A stretch of DNA of 64,000 nucleotides from CAWFXC01 sp963819735 (GTDB lineage Bacteria > Actinomycetota > Acidimicrobiia > IMCC26256 > DASPTH01). Below, one piece after another: positions 18,536-26,882 of this stretch. The stretch is from contig CAWFXC010000001.1 of the NCBI GenBank assembly GCA_963819735.1, forward strand, positions 1,364,001 to 1,428,000. The letters run 5' to 3'. Below the pieces are notes generated by a model that saw only the letters and a list, made by a program, of their open reading frames with translations, had not been told where the DNA came from and did no database searches. Both the position numbers and the translations under genes were made by a program. How positions within the stretch are numbered: the first letter of the stretch is position 1; every line of letters begins with the position of its first letter.

Positions 18536-19779
18536 GCGGTTGGCGCGTCCGGATGGGTGTCGCGTGCGAGCAGCACGAACCGCGCCGCCGTCGTCGCGGT
18601 CCAGGCGACGGCGAGCGCGACGAGCTCGGCCACGAGACCTCCGCCCAGCGCGTCGACGACGAGCAGCGCGGCGACCGAGCCCACGACGCCGCCGAGCGCG
18701 ACCGTGGCCGACGTCAGCGCGTGGCGGCCGAGCCCCGCGCGACCGCGTCGGCCGAGGGTCCACCGTCGGTGGGCCCATGAGTTCCCGATCGCGGTGGCGG
18801 CGAGGGCCAGGATCACCGCGGCGATGGGCCCGAGCATCGGGCGCAGCAGCAGGAACAGCACCAGCGAGATCGCAGTGCTGGCGATGCCGACGGCGACGAA
18901 CGACACCAACCGTCGACCCATGTCGTCGGAGAACGGCGCGCGCCGGCCCGCGCCGAGGTCGAGATCGCCGCGCCCCATGGCGAACCGGTGCGCCAACCGG
19001 AACACACCCTCGAGGTCGGCGCGCGCGGTCGCAGCGATCTGCACGCGCGAATCCGGATCGTCTTTCCAGTCGACCGGCACCTCGAGAATGCGCAGCCCGT
19101 TGTGCTCGGCCAGGAGCAACAGCTCGGTGTCGAAGAACCACGCGTCGTCGGCCACCGCGGGCACGAGTTCGCGCGCCACGTCGGTCCGTACTGCCTTGAA
19201 CCCGCACTGCGCGTCGCGAAACCGGCTGGAGAACACGGCCCGCAGGATCAGGTTGTAGATACGTGAGATCGTCTCGCGCTTCGGTCCGCGAGCCACGTTC
19301 GCGCCCGGCGCCAGGCGGCTCCCGATCGCGAGGTCGGAGTGCCCCGACACCAACGGCGCCACGAGCGGCAGCAGCGCGTCGAGCCCGGTCGAGAGGTCGA
19401 CGTCCATGTACGCGACGACCGCCGCGTCACTGGCCATCCACGCGGTGCGCAACGCGAGGCCCCGACCCTTCCGTTCGAGGCTGATGGCGCGTACGCCGTC
19501 GAGTTCGCGCGCCAACTCGTCGGCCAACTGGTGGGTGCCGTCGGTCGACGCGTTGTCGACGATGGTGATGCGCCACGTGAACGGGAAATCCCCCGCCAGG
19601 AACGCGTGCAGCCGTTCGATGCTGGCACGCAACACGCGGGCTTCGTCGTGCACCGGCACCACGATCTCCACGACCGGCGGCGCGGCGCGACGTGGAGCCT
19701 GGGACGACGACGGGGATGACGACGGAGCAGGGCGTTGTTCGGCCACGATGGTCGGAGCCCCCTCCGGCTGCGATTCCAT
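18532..19779 (-). CDS. GT2 glycosyltransferase fused to GtrA membrane domain
   Basis: The product is a 415-residue fusion. Residues about 38-260 are a GT-A fold dolichol-phosphate-mannose-synthase-like domain: VEIVVPVHDEARVL, TWRITIVDNASTDGT, the DxD motif in YMDVDLST, and FRDAQCGFKAVR. The last 140 residues are a four-helix GtrA domain (VSFVAVGIASTAISLVLFLLL and following). Such enzymes make a polyprenyl-phosphate sugar and help move it across the membrane. It is directly upstream of and overlapping the GT39 gene, which would use the product; the pair resembles ykcC-ykcB of Bacillus. The frame runs further upstream, but homology begins after this ATG. It is divergent from the DUF3152 gene. 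Confidence 0.9.
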   Translation of the reverse strand: MESQPEGAPTIVAEQRPAPSSSPSSSQAPRRAAPPVVEIVVPVHDEARVLRASIERLHAFLAGDFPFTWRITIVDNASTDGTHQLADELARELDGVRAISLERKGRGLALRTAWMASDAAVVAYMDVDLSTGLDALLPLVAPLVSGHSDLAIGSRLAPGANVARGPKRETISRIYNLILRAVFSSRFRDAQCGFKAVRTDVARELVPAVADDAWFFDTELLLLAEHNGLRILEVPVDWKDDPDSRVQIAATARADLEGVFRLAHRFAMGRGDLDLGAGRRAPFSDDMGRRLVSFVAVGIASTAISLVLFLLLRPMLGPIAAVILALAATAIGNSWAHRRWTLGRRGRAGLGRHALTSATVALGGVVGSVAALLVVDALGGGLVAELVALAVAWTATTAARFVLLARDTHPDAPTA

Positions 19780-19857
19780 CCCGGCAGTGTGGGCGCCCCC
19801 GTGCAGAACCCCATGGGCTCCGGCTGGGAGTTGGCTGTGGATCGCCGGTCGGGCACG

Positions 19858-19863
19858 TACAGT
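19858..19863 (+). promoter_or_regulatory. Candidate -10 element of the DUF3152 lipoprotein gene
   Basis: TACAGT ends 6 nt before the ATG at 19870. With no ribosome site in between, it supports leaderless transcription and the chosen start rather than the longer frame from 19735. Confidence 0.45.
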
Positions 19864-19869
19864 TCCCCG

Positions 19870-20448
19870 ATGGTGCGCCGCGGAAGGGCCGACCGTCGGC
19901 GCGTCCTCGCGGCCGCGGTGCTGTTGGCGATCAGCGCGCTCGCGTTGTCGGCGTGCATCCCTCCCGCGCCCGGCCCGCGCGTCGTCACTTACTCGATCGC
20001 GGTCGACGGCGGCATCTGGAGCGACGTCAACCAGTTCGCGACCGTCGCCGCCCAGACCTACGCCGATCCCCGGGGCTGGAGTGGCGCGGGCATCGAGTTC
20101 CGGCGGGTCGACACCGGCGGCGACTTCACCCTCGTGTTGGCCGAGGGCACGCACCTTCCGAACTACGACCCCGTGTGCACCAGCGACTACAGCTGCCAGG
20201 TCGGCCGGTACGTCGTGATCAACGACGGGCGCTACGCGTTCGGATCGCCGAACTGGCCGGGCCCACTCGACGACTACCGGCACATGGTGATCAACCACGA
20301 GACCGGCCACTGGCTCGGCCTCGGCCACCAGAACTGCCCGGCGCCCGGCGCGCCCGCCCCGGTCATGCAGCAGCAGTCGATCAGCATGCAGGGGTGCGCG
20401 GTCAACCCGTGGCCGCTGCCTTCCGAGATCGCCGCGGTTCGCCGCTAG
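19870..20448 (+). CDS. DUF3152-type zinc metalloprotease-like lipoprotein
   Basis: The product is a 192-residue exported protein. Residues 1-29 form a lipoprotein signal: RRGRADRRR, a hydrophobic core, and a lipobox LSAC with Cys29. The mature part has a DUF3152-like fold with the metzincin-type zinc motif HETGHWLGLGH (H143, E144, H147, H153), the extended HExxHxxGxxH pattern, so a metal-dependent peptidase activity at the cell surface is plausible. Two cysteine pairs (CTSDYSC and others) may form disulfides. The frame is open upstream to 19735 over the start of the divergent GT2 gene, but the signal peptide and the -10-like hexamer favour the ATG at 19870. The substrate is unknown. Confidence 0.85.
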   Translation: MVRRGRADRRRVLAAAVLLAISALALSACIPPAPGPRVVTYSIAVDGGIWSDVNQFATVAAQTYADPRGWSGAGIEFRRVDTGGDFTLVLAEGTHLPNYDPVCTSDYSCQVGRYVVINDGRYAFGSPNWPGPLDDYRHMVINHETGHWLGLGHQNCPAPGAPAPVMQQQSISMQGCAVNPWPLPSEIAAVRR

Positions 20449-20469
20449 AAGACCGCGGCCCCGCCCCGA

Positions 20470-21481
20470 TCAGCCGTGGGAACCGGTCCAGGCCAGGAGT
20501 CGCTCGACCGGCCACGTGTTCACGATCGCGTCCTCCATCACGCCCGCTTCCGCCGCGCGCGCGCAGCCGTAGGGCTGCCACTCGAGCTGCCCGACCGCGT
20601 GGGCGTCGCTGTCGATCGACACCTTGCACCCCGCGGCCACGACCTGTTCGAGCAACCGCATCGGCGGGTCGAGCCGCTCCGGCCGGCAGTTGATCTCGAT
20701 TGCCTTGTCGAAGTGCGCGCACGCACCGAACACCAGCGTCGGAGTCGAACGTCGACTCCGGGCGACCCTTCCCGAGCACCATGCGCCCGGTGCAGTGGCC
20801 GAGGATGTCGCAGTGGGGATTGGCGATCGCCGCGACCATGCGATCGGTCATCGGTTGCTCCGCCATGCGCAACTTCGAGTGCACGCTCGCAACCACCACG
20901 TCGAGCTCGGCGAGCAGCGCTTCGTCCTGGTCGAGGGTGCCGTCGGCCAGGATGTCGACCTCGATCCCGGTGAGGATCCGGAACGGCGCCAACTCCTCGT
21001 TGAGCCGGGCGACGAGCTCCAACTGCGTTTCCAGTCGCTGGGCGTCGAGCCCGTGCGCGACGGTGAGCGACGGCGAATGATCGGTGAGCGCGAGATAACG
21101 GTGGCCGAGCTCCACGCCCTTGCGCGCCATCTGCTCGATGGTGGCGCCGCCGTCGGACCAGTCGGAGTGCAGGTGGAGATCACCCTGGAGCGCGGCCCGG
21201 ATGGGCGCGCCCGGGCCGGCATCGGGCGCGGCCTCGGCTTCGAGCCGGGCCAGATACTCCGGCACTTCCCCGGCAAGGGCCTGCGCGATGACGCGGGCCG
21301 TGCTCGACCCGATCCCGGGAAGGTCCTCGAGCCGGCCCCGGTCGGCGAGCGCCCGGAGCTCCTCCGGCGAACGGCCCCGCAACGCGTCGGCGGCCCGACG
21401 GAACGCCTCCTCCTTGTAGCGGCCCGCGCGTTCACGTTCGAGCAACGTCGCGATGCGATCGAGTGCCTCCACCGGATCCAT
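20470..21481 (-). pseudogene. PHP-domain protein with PolX-like N-terminus, one frameshift
   Basis: The two frames together encode about 336 residues. The first 90 (HHH/PolX-like, with LPGIGSSTARVIAQAL) are a DNA polymerase X-type helix-hairpin-helix region. The rest is a PHP metal-dependent phosphoesterase domain, with GDLHLHSDWSDGG, LALTDHSPSL and, after the frame change, KVSIDSDAH. The shift is at about 20738-20742: removing one base gives FDSTLVFGACAHFDKAIEIN in a single frame, continuing to the stop at 20470. The protein may be a nuclease or phosphatase; the polymerase palm is absent. All metal ligands appear to be conserved, so a sequencing insertion is as likely as gene loss. The ATG at 21481 begins MDPVEALDRIATLLE. 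Confidence 0.78.
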
Positions 21482-21529
21482 CTGTTGAAAGTACCCGGCC
21501 AGGAGATTGCGTAGACTCCTCCGCTACAC

Positions 21530-21619
21530 GGAGGGATGACTGAGAGGCCGAAAGTGCTCGCCTGCTAAGCGAGTAAGGGGTGACAAGCTCCTTCGAGGGT
21601 TCAAATCCCTCTCCCTCCG
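21530..21619 (+). tRNA. tRNA-Ser (anticodon GCU)
   Basis: GGAGGGA (21530-21536) pairs with TCCCTCC (21612-21618), with discriminator G. The anticodon stem CTCGC/GCGAG encloses the loop CTGCTAA with GCT at 21564-21566. A long variable arm and the T-loop GGGTTCAAATCCC confirm a class II serine tRNA. CCA follows directly (21620-21622) and may be encoded. Confidence 0.95.
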
Positions 21620-21655
21620 CCACTCACACACTCACCAAACGAGCAGGGGCTGCTC

Positions 21656-22492
21656 GTGGATACCGTGTTCGCCGCAGCGGTGACCTACCCGGAGCTCATG
21701 GCACAGTTCGGGCAGCGCGCGGCCGACTACCGCAACGCCGCCCCGTTTCCCCACGCCGTGTTCCACGGTCTGTTCGATCCCACCGTCCTCCGCGCCGCGG
21801 CCGCCGAGTTCGCCCCACCCGCCGCCATGGGCCTGCAGTACGACAACCCCTACGAGCTCAAGTCCGGGGAGAGTCGGTGGGAGAAGTTCGGGCCGGCCAC
21901 CACCGCGATCGTGCACGCGTGCAACAGCGGTCCGTTCGTCGAGTTGCTCGAGGCGCTCACCGGGATCGCGGGTCTCATTCCCGATCCGCACCTCGTGGGC
22001 GGAGGGCAACACCAGATCGCGCCGGGCGGATTGTTGAAGATCCACTTCGACCACGACCGTCACGACCGCCTCGACCTCGCGCGACGCGTGAACGCGATCC
22101 TCTTCCTCAACGACGACTGGCGCGAAGAGTGGGGCGGTGCGCTCGAGTTCTGGGACCCCGCGATGACAACGCCGGTCCAGCGCATCTCGCCCGACCTCAA
22201 CACCCTCGTGATCTTCTCCACGACTGAAGACGCGCACCACGGACATCCCGAGCCCTTGCGGTGCCCGCCCGACCGCACCCGTCGATCGCTCGCGTTCTAC
22301 TACTACACGAGTGGCCCACCGCCGCGTCCGGCGATACCGCACACCGCGCGTTTCCAGCGCCGACCCGACGTCGACACCCGCGAGCCGTTCCGCACGCGCC
22401 TGCACGAGTCGGCCCGACTCGTCCGCTTGGCGATCTCTCCGCTCGTGCCCGATGCGATCAAACGTTGCGTGCGGTCGTCGCGGCGTCGCTGA
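21656..22492 (+). CDS. 2-oxoglutarate/Fe(II)-dependent oxygenase (prolyl-hydroxylase-like)
   Basis: The product is a 278-residue enzyme of the 2OG-Fe(II) dioxygenase superfamily. The double-stranded beta-helix carries HFDHD (H130 and D132 as iron ligands), the distal His in EDAHHGHPEPL (H195) and a basic residue RRS (R210) to bind 2-oxoglutarate. The segment ARRVNAILFLNDDWREEWGGALEFWD is typical of prolyl-4-hydroxylase-like enzymes that act on proteins or sugars. The substrate is unknown. It starts with GTG, 37 bases after the tRNA-Ser; no ribosome site is obvious. It is convergent with the hydroxyacid dehydrogenase gene, with 32 bases between them. Confidence 0.83.
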   Translation: MDTVFAAAVTYPELMAQFGQRAADYRNAAPFPHAVFHGLFDPTVLRAAAAEFAPPAAMGLQYDNPYELKSGESRWEKFGPATTAIVHACNSGPFVELLEALTGIAGLIPDPHLVGGGQHQIAPGGLLKIHFDHDRHDRLDLARRVNAILFLNDDWREEWGGALEFWDPAMTTPVQRISPDLNTLVIFSTTEDAHHGHPEPLRCPPDRTRRSLAFYYYTSGPPPRPAIPHTARFQRRPDVDTREPFRTRLHESARLVRLAISPLVPDAIKRCVRSSRRR

Positions 22493-22524
22493 GCAGTGCG
22501 GGCCGACGCGCGCGGGCGTGAGGC

Positions 22525-23472
22525 TCAGCCCGCCACGACGTTCGGCGGGTGCCCGCCGGCGAGGACGGTCACGACACCCTCACAAGCCAGCTGCGCCATC
22601 TCGCGCCGCGTGGCCTCGGTGGCGCTGCCGATGTGCGGGAGCAGCACCGCGTGCGGCGCGGCGAGGAGGCGAGGGTGCACGGTCGGCTCCCGTTCGAAGA
22701 CGTCTATCCCCGCGCCGAAGATCACACCGTCCTCGAGCGCGACGGCCAGGGCCTCTTCGTCGACCACCGGACCGCGAGCGGTGTTGACCAGCACCGAATC
22801 GGGCCGCATGAGCCGCAGGCGGCGCGCGTCGATCAGCCCGCGGGTGTCGTCGGACAGCGGCACATGGAGCGAGACGACGTCGACGCGCGCCATGAGGTCG
22901 TCGAGGTCGGCGACCCAACCCGGGATCCCGGTGTCGCGCCGTGAGTGGTGCAGCACCTCCATGCCGAAGCCCGCGGCGCGGCGCGCCACCGCGCGACCGA
23001 TGCGTCCGAACCCGACGATGCCGAGCGTCCGCCCGTGCACGTCGACGCCGAGGAAGTCGTCGATGTGGAACCCGGTCCAGCGTCCGTTGCGGAGATCGGC
23101 TTCGGCATCCGACGTACGCCGCGACGCGGCGAGGATCAGGAGGAAGGCAAGATCGGCGGTCGTCTCGTCGAGCACGCCCGGTGTGTTGCACACCGCGATG
23201 CCGAGCTCGGTGGCGGTGACGAGGTCGACGTTGTCATAGCCGACCGCCACGTTGGCCACCACCCGCAGACGCGGTGCGCCGGCGCGCAGGATCTCGGCGT
23301 CGATCCGGTCGGTGATGATGCACACCATCGCGTCGACGTCGGCGACCGCGGCAGCCAACTCGTTCGGCCTGAGTGGTTCGTCGCCGACTCGTTGCACGAC
23401 CTCGTGACCGGCGTCGACGAGCGGATCCACCCCGCCGGGCGGAAGACGACGGGTAACCAGGACACGTGCCAA
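22525..23472 (-). CDS. D-2-hydroxyacid dehydrogenase (glyoxylate/hydroxypyruvate reductase type)
   Basis: The product is a 315-residue NAD(P)-dependent dehydrogenase of the D-isomer-specific family, likely acting on glyoxylate or hydroxypyruvate. The NAD-binding motif GIVGFGRIGRAVARRA is central. Catalytic residues are recognisable in NTARGPVVDEEAL (Arg), GIDVFEREP (Glu) and LLPHIGSAT (His). The length fits the family. The only start codon near the conserved N-terminus (ARVLVTRRLPPGG) is TTG at 23472. No ribosome site is evident, so the start is uncertain. The gene is divergent from the ECF sigma factor gene. Confidence 0.88.
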   Translation of the reverse strand: MARVLVTRRLPPGGVDPLVDAGHEVVQRVGDEPLRPNELAAAVADVDAMVCIITDRIDAEILRAGAPRLRVVANVAVGYDNVDLVTATELGIAVCNTPGVLDETTADLAFLLILAASRRTSDAEADLRNGRWTGFHIDDFLGVDVHGRTLGIVGFGRIGRAVARRAAGFGMEVLHHSRRDTGIPGWVADLDDLMARVDVVSLHVPLSDDTRGLIDARRLRLMRPDSVLVNTARGPVVDEEALAVALEDGVIFGAGIDVFEREPTVHPRLLAAPHAVLLPHIGSATEATRREMAQLACEGVVTVLAGGHPPNVVAG

Positions 23473-23476
23473 GAGA

Positions 23477-23560
23477 CAGGAACGTAGCGGAGCCGTGCGT
23501 CGCGTCTCACCCTGCGCAGGACGGCGGAGCGAAGTGACCCGAAAAGCAGGAAGGTAGCGG
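23477..23560. repeat. Pair of 14-bp direct repeats in a divergent promoter region
   Basis: CAGGAACGTAGCGG (23477-23490) and CAGGAAGGTAGCGG (23547-23560) differ at one base and are 70 bp apart (exactly seven 10-bp steps). They lie between the hydroxyacid dehydrogenase and ECF sigma factor genes. They could be binding sites for a regulator or a chance duplication. Confidence 0.5.
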
Positions 23561-23688
23561 GAGAAAACGGCCTCGCTCCGCGTTGCATCGACTCGAGGCC
23601 GGAAACTACGCTCTCGCCACTTCTTGTGCCGTGAGGCGCGCTGGCGGGGCGACGGGAACGGGCGGTTCCCGGGAGGAGTTCGGGGCAA

Positions 23689-24231
23689 ATGTGGAGGGCA
23701 GCGCGTGATCGCGCGGAGGTCGACGACGTCGTCGATCTCCGTGAGGTGGTCGTGGAGTACCGGGCCGACCTGTTCCGTTACGCGCGCTCGTTCAGTCGGT
23801 CCGATGCCGACGCCGAGGACCTCGCCCAGACGGCAGTGCTCCGGGCACTCGCCGCCGGGGCCGTGATCCGCGAACCCGACAAGGCCAAGTCCTACCTGCT
23901 CCGCATCGTCCGCAACCTCGCGACCGACCAGGCCCGCTCGCGGGCCCGGGTGTCCGTCGAGCCCTGGGAGTCGGTGCCCGACGTCGAGTCCGACGCGCTC
24001 GAGCCAGAGGCAGTGGTCCTGCGCGGTGACGCCCTGCTCCTGCCGCTCGCCGCGTTCGCCGAGCTCGGGCCGGCGCACCAGGAGATCCTCCGGCTGCGCT
24101 TCGTCGACGAGCTCGACTACGAAGCCGTCGCGGCGCGCCTCGACACGACGGAACACGCAGCCCGGCAACGGGTGTACCGGGCGATGCAGGCGCTCCGGGT
24201 GATCGCCCGGGCGCTCCTCACTCCCAGTTAG
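23689..24231 (+). CDS. ECF-type RNA polymerase sigma factor
   Basis: The product is a 180-residue extracytoplasmic-function sigma factor. Region 2 is seen at about residues 25-90 (YRADLFRYARSFSRSDADAEDLAQTAVLRAL, then SYLLRIVRNLATDQARS) and region 4 at about 125-172 (LGPAHQEILRLRFVDELDYEAVAARLDTTEHAARQRVYRAMQAL). No anti-sigma gene is adjacent: the downstream neighbour is the convergent sigma factor at 24245. The ATG follows a GGGAGGAG ribosome site. Regulation by a distant partner or by transcription of the sigma gene itself is inferred. Confidence 0.88.
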   Translation: MWRAARDRAEVDDVVDLREVVVEYRADLFRYARSFSRSDADAEDLAQTAVLRALAAGAVIREPDKAKSYLLRIVRNLATDQARSRARVSVEPWESVPDVESDALEPEAVVLRGDALLLPLAAFAELGPAHQEILRLRFVDELDYEAVAARLDTTEHAARQRVYRAMQALRVIARALLTPS

Positions 24232-24244
24232 CGGGAACCCTGAA

Positions 24245-25189
24245 CTAGCCGGCGAGCAGCGCTCGCGCACCCATCTCCACCGACGGGTGGCGCAGGCGGG
24301 CGAGGGCGCGGGCTTCGATCTGACGCACGCGCTCACGGCTGAGGTTCACGAGCTGACCCACCTCGTCGGGAGTACGGGGCTCGCCCCGATCCAGACCGAA
24401 GCGCAGCGTGAGGATGTAGCGCTCACGCTCGTCGAGCACCGCGAGCAGCTTCTCGATCTCGGCCGGGAGCATGGCCCGGGCCGCCGACTCGTAGGGCGAC
24501 TCGGCCCCGCGGTCTTCGACCAGGTCGCCGAGCTCGGTCTCGCCGTCTTCGCCGACGGGCGTCTCCAGCGATACCGGCTCCGCCAGATGCGGGATGAGCT
24601 CCTTGACGCGCTCGGGCGCGAGGTCGAGCTCGGCCGCCAGCTCGTCGAGGGTGGCCGGACGCCCGAGGCGGGCTTCCAGACCGGCGCGCTCCTTCTGGAG
24701 CCGAGCGAGGTTGTCGGCCGCGTGGACGGGCAGACGGATCGTGCGGCCCGCGTTGGCGATGCCGCGCTGGATCGCCTGGCGGATCCACCACGTGGCGTAG
24801 GTCGAGAACTTGAATCCCTTACGCCAGTCGAACTTCTCCACCGCGTGGATGAGGCCGAGGTTGCCCTCCTGCACGAGGTCGAGCAGCGGCATCCCGGATG
24901 CCTGATAGCGCTTGGCGATGGACACCACGAGCCGCAGGTTGGACTGCACGAACTGGCGCTGGGCGTCCTCGCCCTTGCGCACGAGCCGCTGCAGGTCGCG
25001 CTTCTCGGTGCGGGTGAGGCCCTTGTCGACGGTGTCGAGGGTCTCACGCGCGGCCTTGCCCGCCTCGATGTCCTGGGCGAGGCGAGCTTCGTCGTCCTTG
25101 GTCAGCAGCTGGTGGCGGCCGATGTCCTCGAGGTAGAGGCGGACGAGGTCCTCATTGTCCCGTTCTGTGCGATTACGTACTCTAGCCAC
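24245..25189 (-). CDS. Sigma-70 family RNA polymerase sigma factor (RpoD/HrdB-like, group 1/2)
   Basis: The product is a 314-residue sigma factor. Region 1.2 is DLVRLYLEDIGRHQLLTKDDE (about 14-34). Region 2 spans about 77-147, with the core-binding/-10 helices FVQSNLRLVVSIAKRYQ and FKFSTYATWWIRQAIQRGI. Region 3 is at about 155-230 and region 4 at about 250-303 (DERERYILTLRFGLDRGEPRTPDEVGQLVNLSRERVRQIEARAL). It lacks the long acidic N-terminus of the main vegetative factor, so it may be an alternative group-2 factor like SigB of mycobacteria. The GTG at 25189 is 7 nt behind GGAAGG. Its 3' end faces the ECF sigma gene with only 13 bases between stops. Confidence 0.92.
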   Translation of the reverse strand: MARVRNRTERDNEDLVRLYLEDIGRHQLLTKDDEARLAQDIEAGKAARETLDTVDKGLTRTEKRDLQRLVRKGEDAQRQFVQSNLRLVVSIAKRYQASGMPLLDLVQEGNLGLIHAVEKFDWRKGFKFSTYATWWIRQAIQRGIANAGRTIRLPVHAADNLARLQKERAGLEARLGRPATLDELAAELDLAPERVKELIPHLAEPVSLETPVGEDGETELGDLVEDRGAESPYESAARAMLPAEIEKLLAVLDERERYILTLRFGLDRGEPRTPDEVGQLVNLSRERVRQIEARALARLRHPSVEMGARALLAG

Positions 25190-25324
25190 GGTGCCTTCCC
25201 AGAGGGTTGGGGTCGACCGCTGAGGGAGAGAGCGGCCTTCGACGGTAGAACGACGGGAGATGCGTCCTTGTTCCGGAGAATCGGGTGCTCCGGGAATGGT
25301 TCGCGGGGGCGAGCCCTCCATTGT

Positions 25325-25340
25325 GCACCTTTTTTGGTGC
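25325..25340. other. Short hairpin with T6/A6 loop upstream of the sigma gene
   Basis: GCACC-TTTTTT-GGTGC is a perfect 5-bp inverted repeat around a homopolymer. It lies about 136 bases before the minus-strand sigma factor gene in a 286-base gap. It could be part of the 5' untranslated region, the tail of the P450 region, or chance. Nothing else is recognised in this gap. Confidence 0.3.
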
Positions 25341-25475
25341 CCCTCGCACATCAATGGCAAACCGCGGCCCGGTCGGCGCGTGCGGGCGAGGTCGCACGCA
25401 GCCGGATTCCGGTATGGGACAACGGATCGGGGCCCGGCGCCGGTCGCGCCGGAAGATCTCGAACTTCTTTCGCGT

Positions 25476-26735
25476 CTACCGGGCGTGGAGTCGCACCGGG
25501 AGCCGATCGACCGAGACGCCGACGCTCTGGTCGGGCCCGCCGGCCATCCAGATCGGCGCGCCCGTGATCTCGATGGCGTCGAACCGGGCCAGCAGGTGCT
25601 CGAAGATCGCCCGGATCTCCCGCTTGGCGAGGTGCGCGCCGAGGCAGTAGTGGACGCCCCCGCCACCGAACGACACGTGGGGATTCGGCGTGCGGCCGAT
25701 GTCGAAGCGGAACGGGTCGTCGAAGGCGCGTTCGTCACGGTTCGCCGACGGGTACCAGAGGCTGATGCGGTCCCCCGCGAGGATCTGCTGGCCGCCGAGC
25801 TCGACGTCGCGGGTGGCGGTGCGCCCGAAGCTCGTGACCGGGCTCGACCAGCGGATGATCTCGTCGATGGCGGTGTCGAGCAGCGAGGGGTCGGACCGCA
25901 GCGACTCCTGCTGATCGGGGTGGGCGACGAGCGCCATCAGGCCCTGCGAGATCGAGTTGCGGGTGGTCTCGCTCCCGGCCACCGACAGCACGAGGAAGAA
26001 CATGTCGAGCTCGAACTCGGTGAGTCGGGTTCGTTGCCCGTCGGCGCCGTCGATCTCGGCGAGGGCGAGAATGCTCCACACGTCGTCGGTGGCGACGCGG
26101 CGCTTCTCGTCGCCGAGCTGCTGTGCGTACTGGAACAGCTCGACCTGCGCGACCGCGTGCTCTTCACGGCTGATGCCCGAACGCGGGTCGGCGGCACGCA
26201 TGAGGGTGTCGGTGCGGGCGAAGACCCAGGGTCGATCGGGCTCCGGGATGCCCACGATGTCGGCGATGAGGTGCATCGGGAGCAGGTACGCGATGTCGCG
26301 TACGAAGTCGCACTCGCCGCGCTCGGCCACGTCGTCGAGGATCCTGGTGGTCCACAGCACGATGCGTTCGTCGAGCCGGGCGATCATGCGCGGGGTGAAG
26401 CCGGCGCTGATCAGCTTGCGCAGTCGAGTGTGGTTCGGCGGGTCGGCGGTGACGAGCGTGTGGCTCTGCTGCTCGACCGGGGCACCCGCGATCGACGGCC
26501 CGCTCAACGCCGAGAACGTCTCCCAGTCGCGGTTGGCCTGCTGGACCTCGGCGTGACGCAGCACTGCCCAGAACTCGATCCCGTCGGGCGCGCGTTCGAG
26601 CGCGACCTTGGGATGCCGGAGGACGGCACCCTGCGCGCGCAGCTCGATGAAGAGCTCGTGGGGAAACCCGTTCCGGTAGAGCTCGGGATCCGTGAGGTCG
26701 CGGTCGAGGGTGATCACCCGCACATGATGACCCAT
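25476..26735 (-). CDS. Cytochrome P450
   Basis: The product is a 419-residue bacterial class I P450 monooxygenase. The I-helix oxygen-binding motif appears as VAGSETTRNS. The ExxR motif is EIIR (in DTAIDEIIRWSSPVTSFGRTATRD). The heme-binding loop is FGGGGVHYCLGAHLA, with Cys at about residue 364. The length is normal and it is probably soluble. The frame extends 19 codons upstream; the MGHH start was chosen on protein similarity, and a GTG four codons in is an alternative. No ferredoxin gene is adjacent; the frameshifted ferredoxin-reductase at 3.4-5.2 kb is far away. The substrate is unknown. It is divergent from the WecA-like gene. Confidence 0.9.
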   Translation of the reverse strand: MGHHVRVITLDRDLTDPELYRNGFPHELFIELRAQGAVLRHPKVALERAPDGIEFWAVLRHAEVQQANRDWETFSALSGPSIAGAPVEQQSHTLVTADPPNHTRLRKLISAGFTPRMIARLDERIVLWTTRILDDVAERGECDFVRDIAYLLPMHLIADIVGIPEPDRPWVFARTDTLMRAADPRSGISREEHAVAQVELFQYAQQLGDEKRRVATDDVWSILALAEIDGADGQRTRLTEFELDMFFLVLSVAGSETTRNSISQGLMALVAHPDQQESLRSDPSLLDTAIDEIIRWSSPVTSFGRTATRDVELGGQQILAGDRISLWYPSANRDERAFDDPFRFDIGRTPNPHVSFGGGGVHYCLGAHLAKREIRAIFEHLLARFDAIEITGAPIWMAGGPDQSVGVSVDRLPVRLHAR

Positions 26736-26882
26736 CAGCAGACCGGAGACATCGCCGCCCCCGAACCGGACGCCGCCAGCACCAGCTCGCACGACGTGGA
26801 ACCCCTGTCCAGCCTCGAGGACGATGGCGTAACATCAGCGCTTCCGGCGGGGGCTCGAAATCATCTCGAGCGAAGGCAGGGC

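Noticed and set aside
18532..20328. Long version of the GT2-GtrA protein starting at 20328
   Set aside because: The upstream part is antisense to the DUF3152 lipoprotein and has no glycosyltransferase similarity; the fold begins shortly after 19779.
25260..26882. Upstream extension of the WecA-like gene (over 500 codons)
   Set aside because: It is antisense to the P450 gene. The membrane enzyme begins at 26883 with a ribosome site.
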